A stretch of 64,000 nt of DNA from Phoenix dactylifera (GCF_009389715.1 NC_052399.1:14573646-14637645); one strand, 5' to 3'; counted from the stretch's first letter, positions 46,001-56,110 are shown. Notes: generated from the letters alone by a model not told the origin. Numbers and translations: made by a program.

Positions 46001-48534
46001 GTCGCCATGCAGACCAGCACATTGCGGATCTGGAGGAGACTTTCGCCACCTTGCGGAAGTTTCGCGTGAAGCTGAACCCAGCGAAGTGCGCCTTTGGTGC
46101 TTCGGCCGGGAGGTTCCTCGGTTTCATTGTCAACCAGCGGGGGATCGAGGCCAACCCGGACAAAATCAAGGCCATCCAAGATATGTCCCCTCCGACCAAA
46201 GTGAAGGAGGTTCAGGAGCTCGCTGGAAGGGTCGCCGCGCTCGGACGATTTGTGGCAAAATCGGCCGAACGCTGCCAACCGTTCTTCAAGGTGTTGAAGC
46301 GCCCGAAAGACTTCCTTTGGACGGCCGAATGTCAAGTGGCATTCGACCAACTCAAGGAGTACTTGGCGTCTCCTCCCCTGCTGTCCAAGCCGCAAGAGGG
46401 GGAGATGCTCTACCTCTATCTGGCGGTCTCCCCAACCGCAGTCAGCGCAGTACTGGTTCGGGAAGAGGCAAAGCTCCAGAAGCCTGTGTACAACATCAGC
46501 CGGGTCCTACGGGATGCCAAGACGCGGTATACGAAGGCGGAAAAGATCGCCTTCGCGCTGCTCACCGCGGCCAGGAGGCTTCGCCCCTATTTCCAGGCTC
46601 ATCCTGTCACCCTCTTGACCGATCAACCACTGCGGCAGATCCTCAGCAATCCTGAGAATGCGGGACGGCTGGTGAAGTGGGCAGTAGAACTTGGTGAGTT
46701 CGACATCCGCTACCAGCCCCGACCCGCCATCAAGGCCCAGGTGCTCGCGGACTTCCTCGCTGAGTGCACTGTGCAGGAGGCGGAACCTAGGCCGCCGGAA
46801 ACACCCAGCCTCGACCTCCCAATCTGGACGCTTCACATTGATGGGTCGTCGAACCCCGAAGGTGGAGGGGCCGGGCTGGTCCTTACCAGTCCCGATGGAG
46901 TGATAGCCGAGTATGCCTTGAGGTTCGGATTTCCAGTGACCAACAACGAGGCGGAATACGAGGCCCTAGTCACAGGACTCAAACTCACCAAAGAGCTCGG
47001 CATCCGGCGTTTGAAGGTCTTCACCGACTCCCAGCTGGTGGTCGGGCAGGTCCGAGGGGAGTTCGAGGCTCGGAGCCCGACCATGCAGAGCTATGTCTGG
47101 AAGGTGCAAGCACTCATTTCCGACCTCGGCAGTGTTGACATTCAGCAGGTCCCAAGAAGCGAAAATGCCAGGGCCGACAGGCTGTCCCGCTTGGTGGGCG
47201 CAGACGCGCACAACTTATCGAGGGCGATCTACCTGGAGACCCTGGATGCCCCGAGCATCGGCGAGGCCGGAGCGGTGATGGCGATTGATCCGGAGCCATC
47301 TTGGATGGACCCGCTCGTCGCCTACCTCGCCGAAGGGATCCTCCCAGAGGACGAAGATCAAGCTCGGCGACTCGTCATGAAGTCCGCCCACTACGTACTC
47401 TATGAAGGGAGGCTGTATCGGACCTCGTTCACCGCCCCCCTCTTAAGGTGCCTCCGCCCCTCGGAAGCGGCCTACGCCCTCAGCGAAGTCCACGAAGGCA
47501 TCTGCGGATCGCACCTGGGGGCTAGGTCCTTGGCGCATAAGATCATGAGGCAAGGCTATTATTGGCCTACCTTGTTGGAGGACTCAAAGGATCATGTACG
47601 GAAATGCGACGCCTGCCAGCGCCACGCCAACGTCCAGAGAGTCCCTTCTGTCCCCTTGGCACCAATCACTGCACCCTGGCCCTTCGCCCAGTGGGGAATG
47701 GATATCCTCGGACCATTCCCCGTCGCTTCAGCTCAGCGGAAATTTTTGATTGTTGCAATCGACTACTTCACCAAGTGGGTGGAGGCAGAGCCGCTGGCCA
47801 CTATCACGGAGGTGCAAGTCCGGAAGTTCGTGAAGAAGAACATCATTGTCCGATTTGGGGTACCTCGGGTCCTCATCTCGGATAATGGGCGACAGTTCGA
47901 CAACAAGCATTTCCGTGACTTCTGCGAGGAGTTCGGGATCGAGCATCGGTTCACATCTGTGTCGCATCCCCAAACCAACGGCGAGGCCGAGGTCACAAAT
48001 CGGACAATCCTCCAAGGAATCAAAGCGCGAATCGGTCGGGCGGGGCAAGCTTGGGTCGAAGAACTCGAGAATGTCCTTTGGGCGTATCGGACCACGCATC
48101 GGACCCCTACCGGGGAGACGCCTTTCAGCCTAACCTATGGCACGGAAGCCGTTGTCCCCGTGGAGCTCGGACTCCCCTCACCTCGGGTGGCCGCGCACCG
48201 ACCCGAGGCCAATTCGGAACAACTCCGAGGGAACCTGGATCTCTTGGAAGAAGCGAGGGAAATGGCGCAGGTTCGGATGGCGATGTATCAGCGGAGGGTG
48301 GCCCGATATTACAACTCCAAGGTCCGACCGAAGCTTTTCAGAATCGGAGATCTGGTGCTAAGGCGAGCTAAAGCATCTCGACCTGCGGAAGGTGGGAAAC
48401 TAGCGCCAAATTGGGAAGGCCCATATAAGGTTCGCTGGGTAAACCGACCTGGCTCCTACCAGTTGGAGGCCCTAGATGGTCGAGAAATTCTAAGGAGCTG
48501 GAATTCCACTAACCTGCGGATGTATTACCAGTAG
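43066..48534 (+). CDS. Gag-pol polyprotein of the Tat element
   Basis: One uninterrupted frame of 1822 aa with no gag/pol frameshift. Order, with approximate residues: gag core 215-375 (LRGPARAWFAGLE, SLRDYLTRFN); a C/H-rich knuckle-like motif CEYHRDHGHDTEDC near 466; aspartic protease near 598 (LVDSGSSADIL); reverse transcriptase about 834-1010 with YVDD near 971; the usual Gypsy RNase H about 1083-1235; a second plant-type RNase H about 1252-1378 (HIDGSS, NNEAEYEAL, FTDSQLVV, ENARADRL, all four acidic positions present); integrase with an HHCC zinc region (CGSHLG..CDACQ, near 1475-1520) and a D,D,E core (MDILGP, DNGRQF, NGEAEV). No chromodomain follows. All catalytic motifs look intact, as expected for a young copy. 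Confidence 0.96.
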   Translation: MARRGGRGTSNASGPGASRASGREAAASPTHSQQHSTVPPPIQMVEAAQFDQLAQQVRTLAEAVQNLQGVMSRAPQRAQEPLLPERSPVLLNPRSFLSHGEERRREEDSRARSILPGPSHRSCAGYKRRARAHSQTPQSSRNPRSSRSPSRCSLSPTHRSRSLDRRVDDLHRQLQVLKGHSKDPFADLEISSQPAFASRILRTPNPPGFKMPAIEPYDGAADPRDHVESFRTLMLLHGASGPLLCKAFPATLRGPARAWFAGLEANSIQSFDQFTRLFITHFAVSSRRRLVSDSLFDVRQNEGESLRDYLTRFNKATLEVRNLSQEVALSALKRGFRKGRLTFSLDKRLPRSFPELLSRANQYADAEEAAAHRSKEAAEIPPKLGKKRRKEARQGRSPTPQRRRRSPSPARNHGALRPRSPPRRFNRYTPLLTPRAQILMEIKGREDLPVPRQMKKIPRRRPSRAYCEYHRDHGHDTEDCFQLRDEIEALIRRGRLGRYVNDRRPPADSRPADPAPPEPREQNRPVAGVIHTITGGCPRPERNAGGSTEASRAAVAKRQRVGNVITFCDEDVKGVQTPHDDAMVISLTMANYDVRRVLVDSGSSADILFYEAFQKMSLSRQVLHKTSTPLIGFTGDAISAEGVIELPVTAGVAPAEATVRLGFLVVRVPSAYNAILGRPGLNALRAVVSTYHLLMRFPTAAGIGEVRGDQPTARQCFLATLKGKKPVEALSVESLDARDEVALRHGEPAEGVIEVPLEEGRPDRTVRVGANLDSEARLRLVEFLRANADVFAWSAADVPGIDPEVISHALNVDPTHRPIKQKKRHCAPDRIRVVDQEVDKLLEAGFIREVSYPEWLANVVLVRKASGKWRMCVDYTDLNKACPKDSFPLPRIDQLVDATSGYQLLSFMDAFSGYNQVMMAPQDEEKTAFIIDRGLYCYKVMPFGLKNAGATYQRLVNKIFKEQIGRNMEVYVDDMLVKSRHADQHIADLEETFATLRKFRVKLNPAKCAFGASAGRFLGFIVNQRGIEANPDKIKAIQDMSPPTKVKEVQELAGRVAALGRFVAKSAERCQPFFKVLKRPKDFLWTAECQVAFDQLKEYLASPPLLSKPQEGEMLYLYLAVSPTAVSAVLVREEAKLQKPVYNISRVLRDAKTRYTKAEKIAFALLTAARRLRPYFQAHPVTLLTDQPLRQILSNPENAGRLVKWAVELGEFDIRYQPRPAIKAQVLADFLAECTVQEAEPRPPETPSLDLPIWTLHIDGSSNPEGGGAGLVLTSPDGVIAEYALRFGFPVTNNEAEYEALVTGLKLTKELGIRRLKVFTDSQLVVGQVRGEFEARSPTMQSYVWKVQALISDLGSVDIQQVPRSENARADRLSRLVGADAHNLSRAIYLETLDAPSIGEAGAVMAIDPEPSWMDPLVAYLAEGILPEDEDQARRLVMKSAHYVLYEGRLYRTSFTAPLLRCLRPSEAAYALSEVHEGICGSHLGARSLAHKIMRQGYYWPTLLEDSKDHVRKCDACQRHANVQRVPSVPLAPITAPWPFAQWGMDILGPFPVASAQRKFLIVAIDYFTKWVEAEPLATITEVQVRKFVKKNIIVRFGVPRVLISDNGRQFDNKHFRDFCEEFGIEHRFTSVSHPQTNGEAEVTNRTILQGIKARIGRAGQAWVEELENVLWAYRTTHRTPTGETPFSLTYGTEAVVPVELGLPSPRVAAHRPEANSEQLRGNLDLLEEAREMAQVRMAMYQRRVARYYNSKVRPKLFRIGDLVLRRAKASRPAEGGKLAPNWEGPYKVRWVNRPGSYQLEALDGREILRSWNSTNLRMYYQ

Positions 48535-49690
48535 AACGACGATGCCAGAAAGACAGTTCAAAAATGTATAACACTTTGCATTTCAATAATTTCTGGTTAC
48601 AACGGCGTGCTCGTGTGATTACAAGGAATTCCCAGAGGGGAATTAGGGTGTAAAGAAAGTAAAGAAGAGGTGGAGACTCCGAGGAGCTGAAGATCTGGGA
48701 TCCCGAAACCTCCATCTGAAGCGGTTGCAATCCCGTCGGAAGTGGGTGCTTCCAACCGGAGGCGCCATCGGCGTCTCACGAAAGAGACGAAGAGCCGGCG
48801 CGGATGAAGAAGAAGTGGACGAAGGAGAAGTCCACACTGCCTCCAACCGAAGGCGCCATCCACGCCCCACGAAGAGGATGAGGAGCCGCCGCCGACGAAG
48901 CTCCCGCTGCCTCCAGAGAAACGCCACCTCCAAGGGATATTCCGGTCCTCCCCAGTGTTAGGGGAGAGAAGGAGTACAAGGGGGAAGAGCATATGGAGGC
49001 GCGGTCCCGGATCAGGCGTCTGGTGCAGAGCTCAATCGGGAGGCTGAACTTCAAGGAGGGGAGATGTGATCCCGGATGAAACGCCTAGAGCGGAGTTCCG
49101 CCGGGGAGACCCTCCTTGCTGATCCCAGATGAAACGGCTAGTTGGCTGAAGTCGCGAGGGGCGCGCCTCCCGTTCCTTCGACAGGAGTCTCTCAGCCATG
49201 CGCCAGAGAGAAGGTCCACGATCCATGGCAACTTGAACAGCTCCGGCTTGGCAAACTCCATCGCACCTGCACCTGTATTTATAGCCAAACTGCAGCCCCC
49301 CGGTCGTTCCGATGCGGGTGGCTCCCATAAATGCGGACGCATTGAATCCGGAGCCGTTCTGGCTCTCGAGGCGTATCTTCCCGCGATTTCCTAAGCGTCA
49401 TTCTCCTTAATCGCATTCTTTGTGCAGGACACTCCGGGTGGCACGTACCCCTGGGTCCACATATCTCCGCTCGCGCCCAGGCCGCATCCGCCTCGAAGAA
49501 CGCGCGCATCGCGGCCGCTTAACTGACACTCCTCGCAAGCAGCAACTGGCGATCCGATTTCCCAGGTAACGCATCAATTAGCGTTTAATGCCCTTCTGGT
49601 GTTCCCCAGGCAACGCTTAGAGAAGAGGAGAAACACGATCGCAGCTGGCCACGGAGAAACCCCGTCGGGCTGCAAGCGACAGGCGCATGG
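48535..49690. other. Non-coding spacer of the element
   Basis: GC-rich sequence between the pol stop and the tandem arrays. Several open frames on both strands lack recognisable domains and look like GC-driven chance frames. Confidence 0.5.
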
Positions 49691-50295
49691 CCAACGAGCG
49701 GAATTTCCCGAGGCACGGCCCTCGGATGCCAGGCTAACCCGATGATCATCCCGGGAGCAGACTAGCCTGAAGCCCCGACCGGTCGCCTTGGCTTGCGCCA
49801 GCCTTGGCCGACCAACGAGCGGAATCTCCCGAGGCCCGGCCCTCGGATGCCAGGCTAACCCGATGATCATCCCGGGAGCAGACTAGCCTGAAGCCCCGAC
49901 CGGTCGCCTTGGCTTGCGCCAGCCTTGGCCGACCAACGAGCGGAATCTCCCGAGGCCCGGTCCTCGGATGCCAGGCTAACCCGATGATCATCCCGGGAGC
50001 AGACTAGCCTGAAGCCCCGACCGGTCGCCTTGGCTTGCGCCAGCCTTGGCCGACCAACGAGCGGAATCTCCCGAGGCCCGGCCCTCGGATGCCAGGCTAA
50101 CCCGATGATCATCCCGGGAGCAGACTAGCCTGAAGCCCCGACCGGTCGCCTTGGCTTGCGCCAGCCTTGGCCGACCAACGAGCGGAATCTCCCGAGGCCC
50201 GGCCCTCGGATGCCAGGCTAACCCGATGACTATCCCGGGACCAGACTAGCCTGAAGCCCCGACCGGTCGCCTCGGCTTGCGCCAGCCTTGGCCGA
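49691..50295. repeat. Tandem array A: five 121-bp units
   Basis: Units start CCAACGAGCGGAAT at 49691, 49812, 49933, 50054 and 50175, and the head of a sixth starts at 50296. Copies 2-4 are nearly identical; copies 1 and 5 carry more changes. Each has an internal GATGATCATCCCGGGA. Confidence 0.93.
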
Positions 50296-50305
50296 CCAAC
50301 GAGCG

Positions 50306-51087
50306 GAATTTCCTGAGGCCTAACCCTCGGATGCCTGGCTTAGCGCCGGAAGAATTTCCTGAGGCCTAACCCTCGGATGCCTGGCTTAGTGCCGGAAGAA
50401 TTTCCTGAGGCCTAACCCTCGGATGCCTGGCTTAGCGCCGGAAGAATTTCCTGAGGCCTAACCCTCGGATGCCTGGCTTAGTGCCGGAAGAATTTCCTGA
50501 GGCCTAACCCTCGGATGCCTGGCTTAGTGCCGGAAGAATTTCCTGAGGCCTAACCCTCGGATGCCTGGCCTAGTGCCGGAAGAATTTCCTGAGGCCTAAC
50601 CCTCGGATGCCTGGCTTAGTGCCGGAAGAATTTCCTGAGGCCTAACCCTCGGATGCTTGGCTTAGCGCCGGAAGAATTTCCTGAGGCCTAACCCTCGGAC
50701 GCCTGGCTTAGTGCCGGAAGAATTTCCTGAGGCCTAACCCTCGGATGCTTGGCTTAGCGCCGGAAGAATTTTCTGAGGCCTAACCCTCGGACGCCTGGCT
50801 TAGTGCCGGAAGAATTTCCTGAGGCCTAACCCTCGGATGCCTGGCTTAGTGCCGGAAGAATTTCCTGAGGCCTAACCCTCGGATGCCTGGCTTAGCGCCG
50901 GAAGAATTTCCTGAGGCCTAACCCTCGGATGCCTGGCCTAGTGCCGGAAGAATTTCCTGAGGCCTAACCCTCGGATGCTTGGCTTAGCGCCGGAAGAATT
51001 TCCTGAGGCCTAACCCTCGGACGCCTGGCTTAGTGCCGGAAGAATTTCCTGAGGCCTAACCCTCGGATGCCTGGCTTAGGGCCGGAA
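50306..51087. repeat. Tandem array B: seventeen 46-bp units
   Basis: The unit GAATTTCCTGAGGCCTAACC plus 26 more bases repeats exactly 17 times (17 x 46 = 782). Small variants alternate (TTAGCG/TTAGTG, GGATG/GGACG). It begins inside the head of the sixth 121-bp unit and resembles that head, so array B probably arose by amplification of part of unit A. Confidence 0.93.
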
Positions 51088-51275
51088 GAACTTCGAGAGT
51101 CAGGAGTCGGCAAGACGCTGCCAAGAGTTAAAAAGAAAGAAAAAAAGAGGAGGACGAAAGCGAGATGAAGAAACATTCGACTTGTATTAATTTTCATTGT
51201 TTCAGGGCCAAGGCCCATACAATTTGGCAAAACGCCGACATACAAAAAAAAGAGGACAACAAAAGGTACAAGAGG

Positions 51276-53645
51276 TCAGCTTGGAGGAACCCCCGGGTCG
51301 GGAGCGTCAGGCTCGTCCGCAGGGGGTAGGGAGGCGGTAGGAGAATCAGCAGGCGATGGCGCCGGAGAGGAGTCGAGAAGGGAAATCCCACTCAGGTCAA
51401 CTTCGGGGTACTTAGCCGACACCCTTGCCAGGCCCTCCTCGAAGCCTAAGATGAAGGATTCGGACCCCGCGTCCGACGCGTCACGGACGAACTCGTCAGA
51501 TTGACGATAGGCCTGTACCGCCTCCGACATATCACGGGTGAACTCGGCGGACTGACGATAAGCCTGTACCGCCTGGCGCCCGATCTCCGCTCTCTTCTCG
51601 GCCAGCGCCGCCTCTGCTCGCTCCGTAATCTGAGCCTTAGCCTCCAAGACCTTCGCCACAATCCGGTCTTCAGCCTCGGAGGAGACCCTCAGCAGATTAG
51701 CCTGAGCCTCCTTATGCTTCGCCTCGGCAGCAGTGCGAGCGGCCTCAGCTTCCTCCAGGCGCGAACGGAGCTCTTGGTCGTTCGCGCGGGACCTCTCCAA
51801 GGCTGACTCCAATTCGCCCAGTTTGGCTTCAAGAGACCGGGTTCGGTTGCGGGCGCTGTCGGCAGACCGCTGAGCCTTCTCCCACCTCTCTCGATAGTCC
51901 GCGACCTTCCGGGACTGCTTTTCAGCTCGTTCCTCCGCCTTCTTAACCCTGCTTTCGAGGCCCGAGGCGACTTTGAGTTCCTCTCGAGCTTCCAACAGTT
52001 GCTTCTCGAGGGCGGCGAAGCCGAGTGCCCGCTCTTCGGCCTCCCGGAGCCTCGCCTCGAGGTCCCCGGTCGTCCTGCCCGCCACAGCCTGGCCTCCCTC
52101 TTCCACTGCTTTCAGTCGGTCCTCGGCCTTCGCCAGAAGCCCCGCCTGTTCCTTGTAGCACTCCTCTAGACGGATCATGTACTGGGCGAGCTAAGAGATA
52201 GGAAAAGTGAGGGCGTCAGGCGGAGAACAACAGAGCTAATAAATGGTGAAAAGCGGCCAGAAGAACACTCACCGACATGAGACAGACACAGCTGGCAGCC
52301 CCGACGTCAGAGACCCCCAACTCCCGGACCCGCCGACGGTCCTTCTCCAGCAGCACTGTTTCGATGAGGTTTCGGGCGCCATCGGTAGTGAAGGCCGACC
52401 CCGATTTCTCCCCGGAGCCGGATGGTGGTTCTGCAGCCTTACCCTTATCCATCGCCTGGGGAAGAGTCCTGCTGACTGTGCTCGGGGCGGGGGTCACTCC
52501 AGGAATTGATAGGGCCCCGCTCGGCCGAGGCCTCGGCGCGTCCCTCCTCGAATCATCAGGAGCCGGCTGAGTCGAAGGCCGGGCCGGGGACCGATCACGT
52601 CCGACCCGTCCGTCTCGAACGGGCTCGGATGATACCTCCGGAATAGCGGCAGTCTCACCACCGGAGGGCTGATACAGCGTCAGCTGCCGGTCCGTGCCCA
52701 CGGCGTCTCCCTGATCGGTGGGCCCGGACTCGTCGGTCGGCGTCGGAGGCACCTCCTTGCGGGACTTCTTCGCCAGCGGGGCCCCGCTCGGAGGAGCTCG
52801 TTTCCTCCTCCGGACCGCTTCCAGTAGGGACGACCTACCAACAGCCGGTCCCTTGTCCGACCGCATGACGTCGTCAATCTCTGCAACAAGAACGAGATGG
52901 TCGAGGGCTGAGAAACCGAAGGAAAGAATGAGACGAAAGAGGAGAAAAGAGTCAAAAAAGAAATGGTGGCGGGCTCACGGTCGGTGGGGACCGAGCTCAG
53001 ACCGACATTCACCAAGGTATCCTCGGAAATAAGGCGGGCCACCGGGGGGAGCTGGCCCTCGGCATCCAACCCCTTCAAGGCGGCCAAGCCATCGGATTCC
53101 TCCCTCGACAGTCTCGATAGGCCGATCGGGGACTTCATCGGCGTCTCCCAGGTCGCCCTGATTTCCCAAGAGGGATCTACATCGATGAAGAAGAAACGCT
53201 CCTTCCAGCCGTGAATGGAGGAAGGAGCCTCTTTGACGAGGCCGCACCCTCGCCGCGCCGCAAAGCACCACCACCCTTTGTCCTGGGGGTGGCCACTCAG
53301 GCTGTAGAACTCCCAAAAAACATTCAGAGTGGCGGAAATCTCGTGCATGCGGCAGAGAACCTGGAAGACCGTCAGGGCACGCCACGAGTTCGGCACCAGC
53401 TGCGTCGGTGCAACTCTTAAACCCCAGAGTACCTGCACGACTAAGTCCGAAGGGGGAAAGCGGAACCCGGCCTGGAGAATGCCCTCATTGATGGCGATCT
53501 TCCCTGGAGGAGGATGGGACATCCTCTCCTCAGGCCCCGGGAGCGTAACGTTGCAGGCCTCGGGAAGGTGGTACCGAGCCACGAGTTTGTCTAAGTCTTC
53601 GGCGACCAGCTCCGACTTAATGTGGTCTGCCCTCACTTCGCCCAT
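51276..53645 (-). CDS. Antisense spliced gene of the Tat element (plant gypsy-type transposon protein)
   Basis: On the strand opposite gag-pol, three exons join in frame: 53645-52979, 52880-52273 and 52190-51276, with GT..AG borders, giving 729 aa. The N-terminal part (DKLVARYHLPEA, ILQAGFRFPPSDLVVQVLWGL, LVPNSWRALTVFQVLC, HPQDKGWWCFAARRG) matches the 'putative gypsy type transposon' domain (PF04195-like) known from antisense frames of Tat-group elements. The middle is low-complexity, rich in P, S, R and D. The C-terminal 300 residues are a long coiled coil (EEAEAARTAAEAKHKEAQAN, Ala/Glu/Arg-rich) with an acidic tail (SPAPSPADSPTAS). Its function is not known. A TATTTAA box lies about 265 bp upstream. 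Exon junctions are inferred from frame and splice signals. Confidence 0.8.
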
Positions 53646-53907
53646 TCCTAATGGCCAATAAACCTACGGTCAGGACGGGGACAAGAAGGGGGGAAAGACC
53701 GGGACAACTGGGGTACACTAGTACAAAAGGAGAAAGTATGGAGAGCCCTAAGTAGAAAAATGGGGTAACTCACCGGAAGAGAAGGAAGAACGGCCCCGAG
53801 AGCGTCAAAGGAGAAGCAAGCGAACAGTCCGACGGCAACAACGGCAGCGCAAAGGGGAAACTCGAAAATGTCTGTAAAGAGGAAGACGGACGGGGGAGGG
53901 CCCCCGG

Positions 53908-53914
53908 TTAAATA
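53908..53914 (-). promoter_or_regulatory. Putative TATA box of the antisense gene
   Basis: TATTTAA on the minus strand in a GC-rich setting, about 265 bp before the antisense start codon. This suggests its own promoter, separate from the LTR. Confidence 0.45.
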
Positions 53915-54164
53915 GGCGGAAAGGCGGGTGATGCCTCGATGACGCCAGAGGACGCCTGGCCGCCGAAGGGTCGCTCGCGCCCCAAAGGCGAATCGACACC
54001 ATTAAGGAAGGATATCCGCCGAAATCCTCAGACTGCCAGATCAGCAACAACCGCCATACGCCATAAAGAAGGCGGGGAGCTCGAAGCGCGCGCGCCTCTC
54101 CGAGGGATGGCGGCAATCTCGAAGCATCACTCCCTTCACCCGTTCCCCTTCTGGTTCCAGGCTC

Positions 54165-54177
54165 GGAAGTGGGGGGC
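54165..54177 (+). promoter_or_regulatory. Polypurine tract
   Basis: GGAAGTGGGGGGC lies 3 bp before the 3' LTR, where second-strand priming is expected. It contains a single T, seen in other Tat-type tracts. Confidence 0.6.
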
Positions 54178-54180
54178 TAC

Positions 54181-55064
54181 TGTTATGGGGGAACTAAGCC
54201 GCCATGCTCCACGTGACCGGCACGCGCGCCCATGAAGACTACGGCTGTCCTTTGATCCAGCAATCCGACCCCGAGTCGGACATCTTCGGCTCCACAGCCC
54301 GACCTCGAGTCGGCTGCCCTTCGATCCAGCAGTCCGGCCCCGAGTCGGACATCTTCGGCTTCGCAGCCCGACCCTGAGTCGGCTGCCCCTTAATCTAGCA
54401 ATCCGACCCCAAGTCGGATATCCTCAGCAACGCAGCCCGACCCCGAGTCGGCTGCCCCTTAATCTAGCAATCCGACCCCAAGTCGGATATCCTCAGCAAC
54501 GCAGCCCGACCCCGAGTCAGCTGCCCCCTGATCCAGCACTCCGACCCCGAGTCGGAGATCTCTTGATAACGACAGGCTGCTTCCCAGAGGCACGCCGAGG
54601 CCTCCTGCTCCACTACTCCCTGCAACGGCTGTATCCGATGCTGTTCCACGATCTCCTGTATCAGCCGTACAAAGCGGAACTCCACTACGCCCTGTCATGG
54701 CCGTACCCAGCGCTGCTCCACGACGCCCTGTAACGGCCATGTCAGTGGCCACTCCATCGCGCCCCACGATGACAAACCCCCCTGAGAGACCCCCCAGCCA
54801 GGTATATATGCGGCTGGGGGGAGAAGGGGGGGTAAGCAATATCTTCCAGAGCACTCTCTTGCTTGCTATTATCATCTCTCCTCCTCCTCCAATCTCCTCT
54901 GACTTGATCGTCGGAGGGCCCCCACTACCCCAGTGGTGGTGCGAGGCTTGCTTGCAGGTTTCCCGGTGGAAGGTGGAGCACAATCAACATCGACCAAGGC
55001 AGCTCAGACGGAATCCCGTTCACACCGCTGTGCCAATCGTTCTCGGTTTGGACCACCAGCAACA
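54181..55064 (+). repeat. 3' LTR
   Basis: 884 bp, colinear with the 5' LTR without indels and with five substitutions. It ends ACCAGCAACA and is followed by the ATTTC target duplication. Confidence 0.96.
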
Positions 55065-55966
55065 ATTTCTATACCCTCATAAAACACTGTTTTTGCACAA
55101 ATGCCTCAAATATGACGATTCTTCTAACACCATTAATAAAAATCATATTTATTTTAATTAAAAATAAAATATAATTTTGAAATTATTTTTTTGTCTTTCG
55201 TCGCGATCGACTTATAAATGTTTCTTTTTGCACATACCCATTAAGAATATTTTAGTTATTTTAATTTAAAATTATTAATTTTTAACGGCATTAAATAACA
55301 TAGGTATGTATATGCAAAAACAAAGATAAAAAAATGGTAGAATAGCAAAACAAGTATTTTACTAGAGATATTGATAAAAAAATATTTTTTAAATACAACT
55401 AACATGACTTAGCTATTTTATATTTATTATTTGCTATCAGGTAATGCCGTAATGGTTGCAGTATTATGGGCGTTTTTCTGTACCTACATGGTGGGTACCA
55501 AAATTTTTATTCTAAAGGCAATCCCAACATTATATCAATATGAATTATTTTATTGGATTTTGTAATGTTCAGATTCCCTCGCCACGTTCGGATCATCAAG
55601 TTTGACGATTGACCGTTCGCATACGGTAATTAAGGCGACTCCACCGCTGAGAACGCTACCACGTCACGATGCAAGCAAGAGATACATGGCAGAAGACTTG
55701 GGCTTATATCTAGAACTAGTCTCCATAATTGATGATGATGAAGCCACCGAACTTTGAGGTTGATTAGCTATAGGTCCACAATGACTTCGGCATTAGGAAA
55801 TTCCTATACAGATCATGGCCATGGAAGATTTTTATATGCTACAAGTTCTGCACCTCAACTAATACCGGAGGCTAGTTTGTTTTAAGTGAAAAGATGATAT
55901 ATATCATAGATTTATCAGCTTCCAGTTAGATGAATGTGTGCGAAGCTTTTTGCCTAAAAATAACAG

Positions 55967-56110
55967 CTATAACTGTGTGGCCTCTTCAAAATTGGAAGAG
56001 GCCATAATCCGTGGATGAGCTGAGGCAGAAGTTAGTGCAGCATCATTTGGTCGGAAGGAGGTGGCTTCCTATAATGACAACCTCCATTAGTAAATATTTC
56101 TCTTCTTAAT
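55967..56110 (-). pseudogene. First-exon and promoter relic of a pathogen-related gene
   Basis: The minus strand from about 56110 to 55990 resembles the promoter and leader of the two intact genes (TGTCATTATAGGAAGCC, GGCCTCTTCC). It keeps an ATG at 56005 followed by MASS, then diverges to a stop after 12 codons. Its position and strand fit the missing 5' end of the pseudogene at 36145-36755, separated from it by the segmental duplication. Confidence 0.65.

Larger units (their letters stand above)
42141..55064 (+). mobile_element. Full-length Ty3/Gypsy LTR retrotransposon, Tat lineage (non-chromovirus)
   Basis: A 12,924-bp element with 884-bp LTRs starting TGTTA and ending CAACA. It is flanked by a perfect 5-bp duplication ATTTC (42136-42140 and 55065-55069). 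The empty site is seen in copy 1 at about 35295, where TATTTATTTCTATACCCTC is uninterrupted. Order: LTR, primer-binding site, gag-pol, a long non-gag-pol region with tandem arrays and an antisense gene, polypurine tract, LTR. A second (plant-type) RNase H after the normal one, no chromodomain and a long 3' region place it in the Tat group. The LTRs differ at five positions, so the insertion is recent and all coding parts look intact. Confidence 0.96.
37177..55774. repeat. Tandem segmental duplication, copy 2 (interrupted by a retrotransposon)
   Basis: Starts at TCC in GGTCCTTTCTGTAAC and ends before TCC in GGTCCACAATG. It carries the CAP-H last-exon copy and a second complete pathogen-related gene. 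Relative to copy 1 it lacks the ycf1 insert and 1113 bp (junction at CT, 55703-55704), and contains the 12.9-kb LTR retrotransposon at 42141-55064. Confidence 0.93.

Noticed and set aside
45403-46395. 330-codon minus-strand frame opposite reverse transcriptase
   Set aside because: Mirror of the pol coding frame; no domain of its own.
49574-50112. Possible repeat protein from the 121-bp array
   Set aside because: 121 is not a multiple of three, so the frame changes between units; the similar peptides come from the DNA repeat itself.
50306-51087. CRISPR-like array
   Set aside because: Units are directly tandem with no unique spacers, inside a plant retrotransposon; it is a minisatellite.
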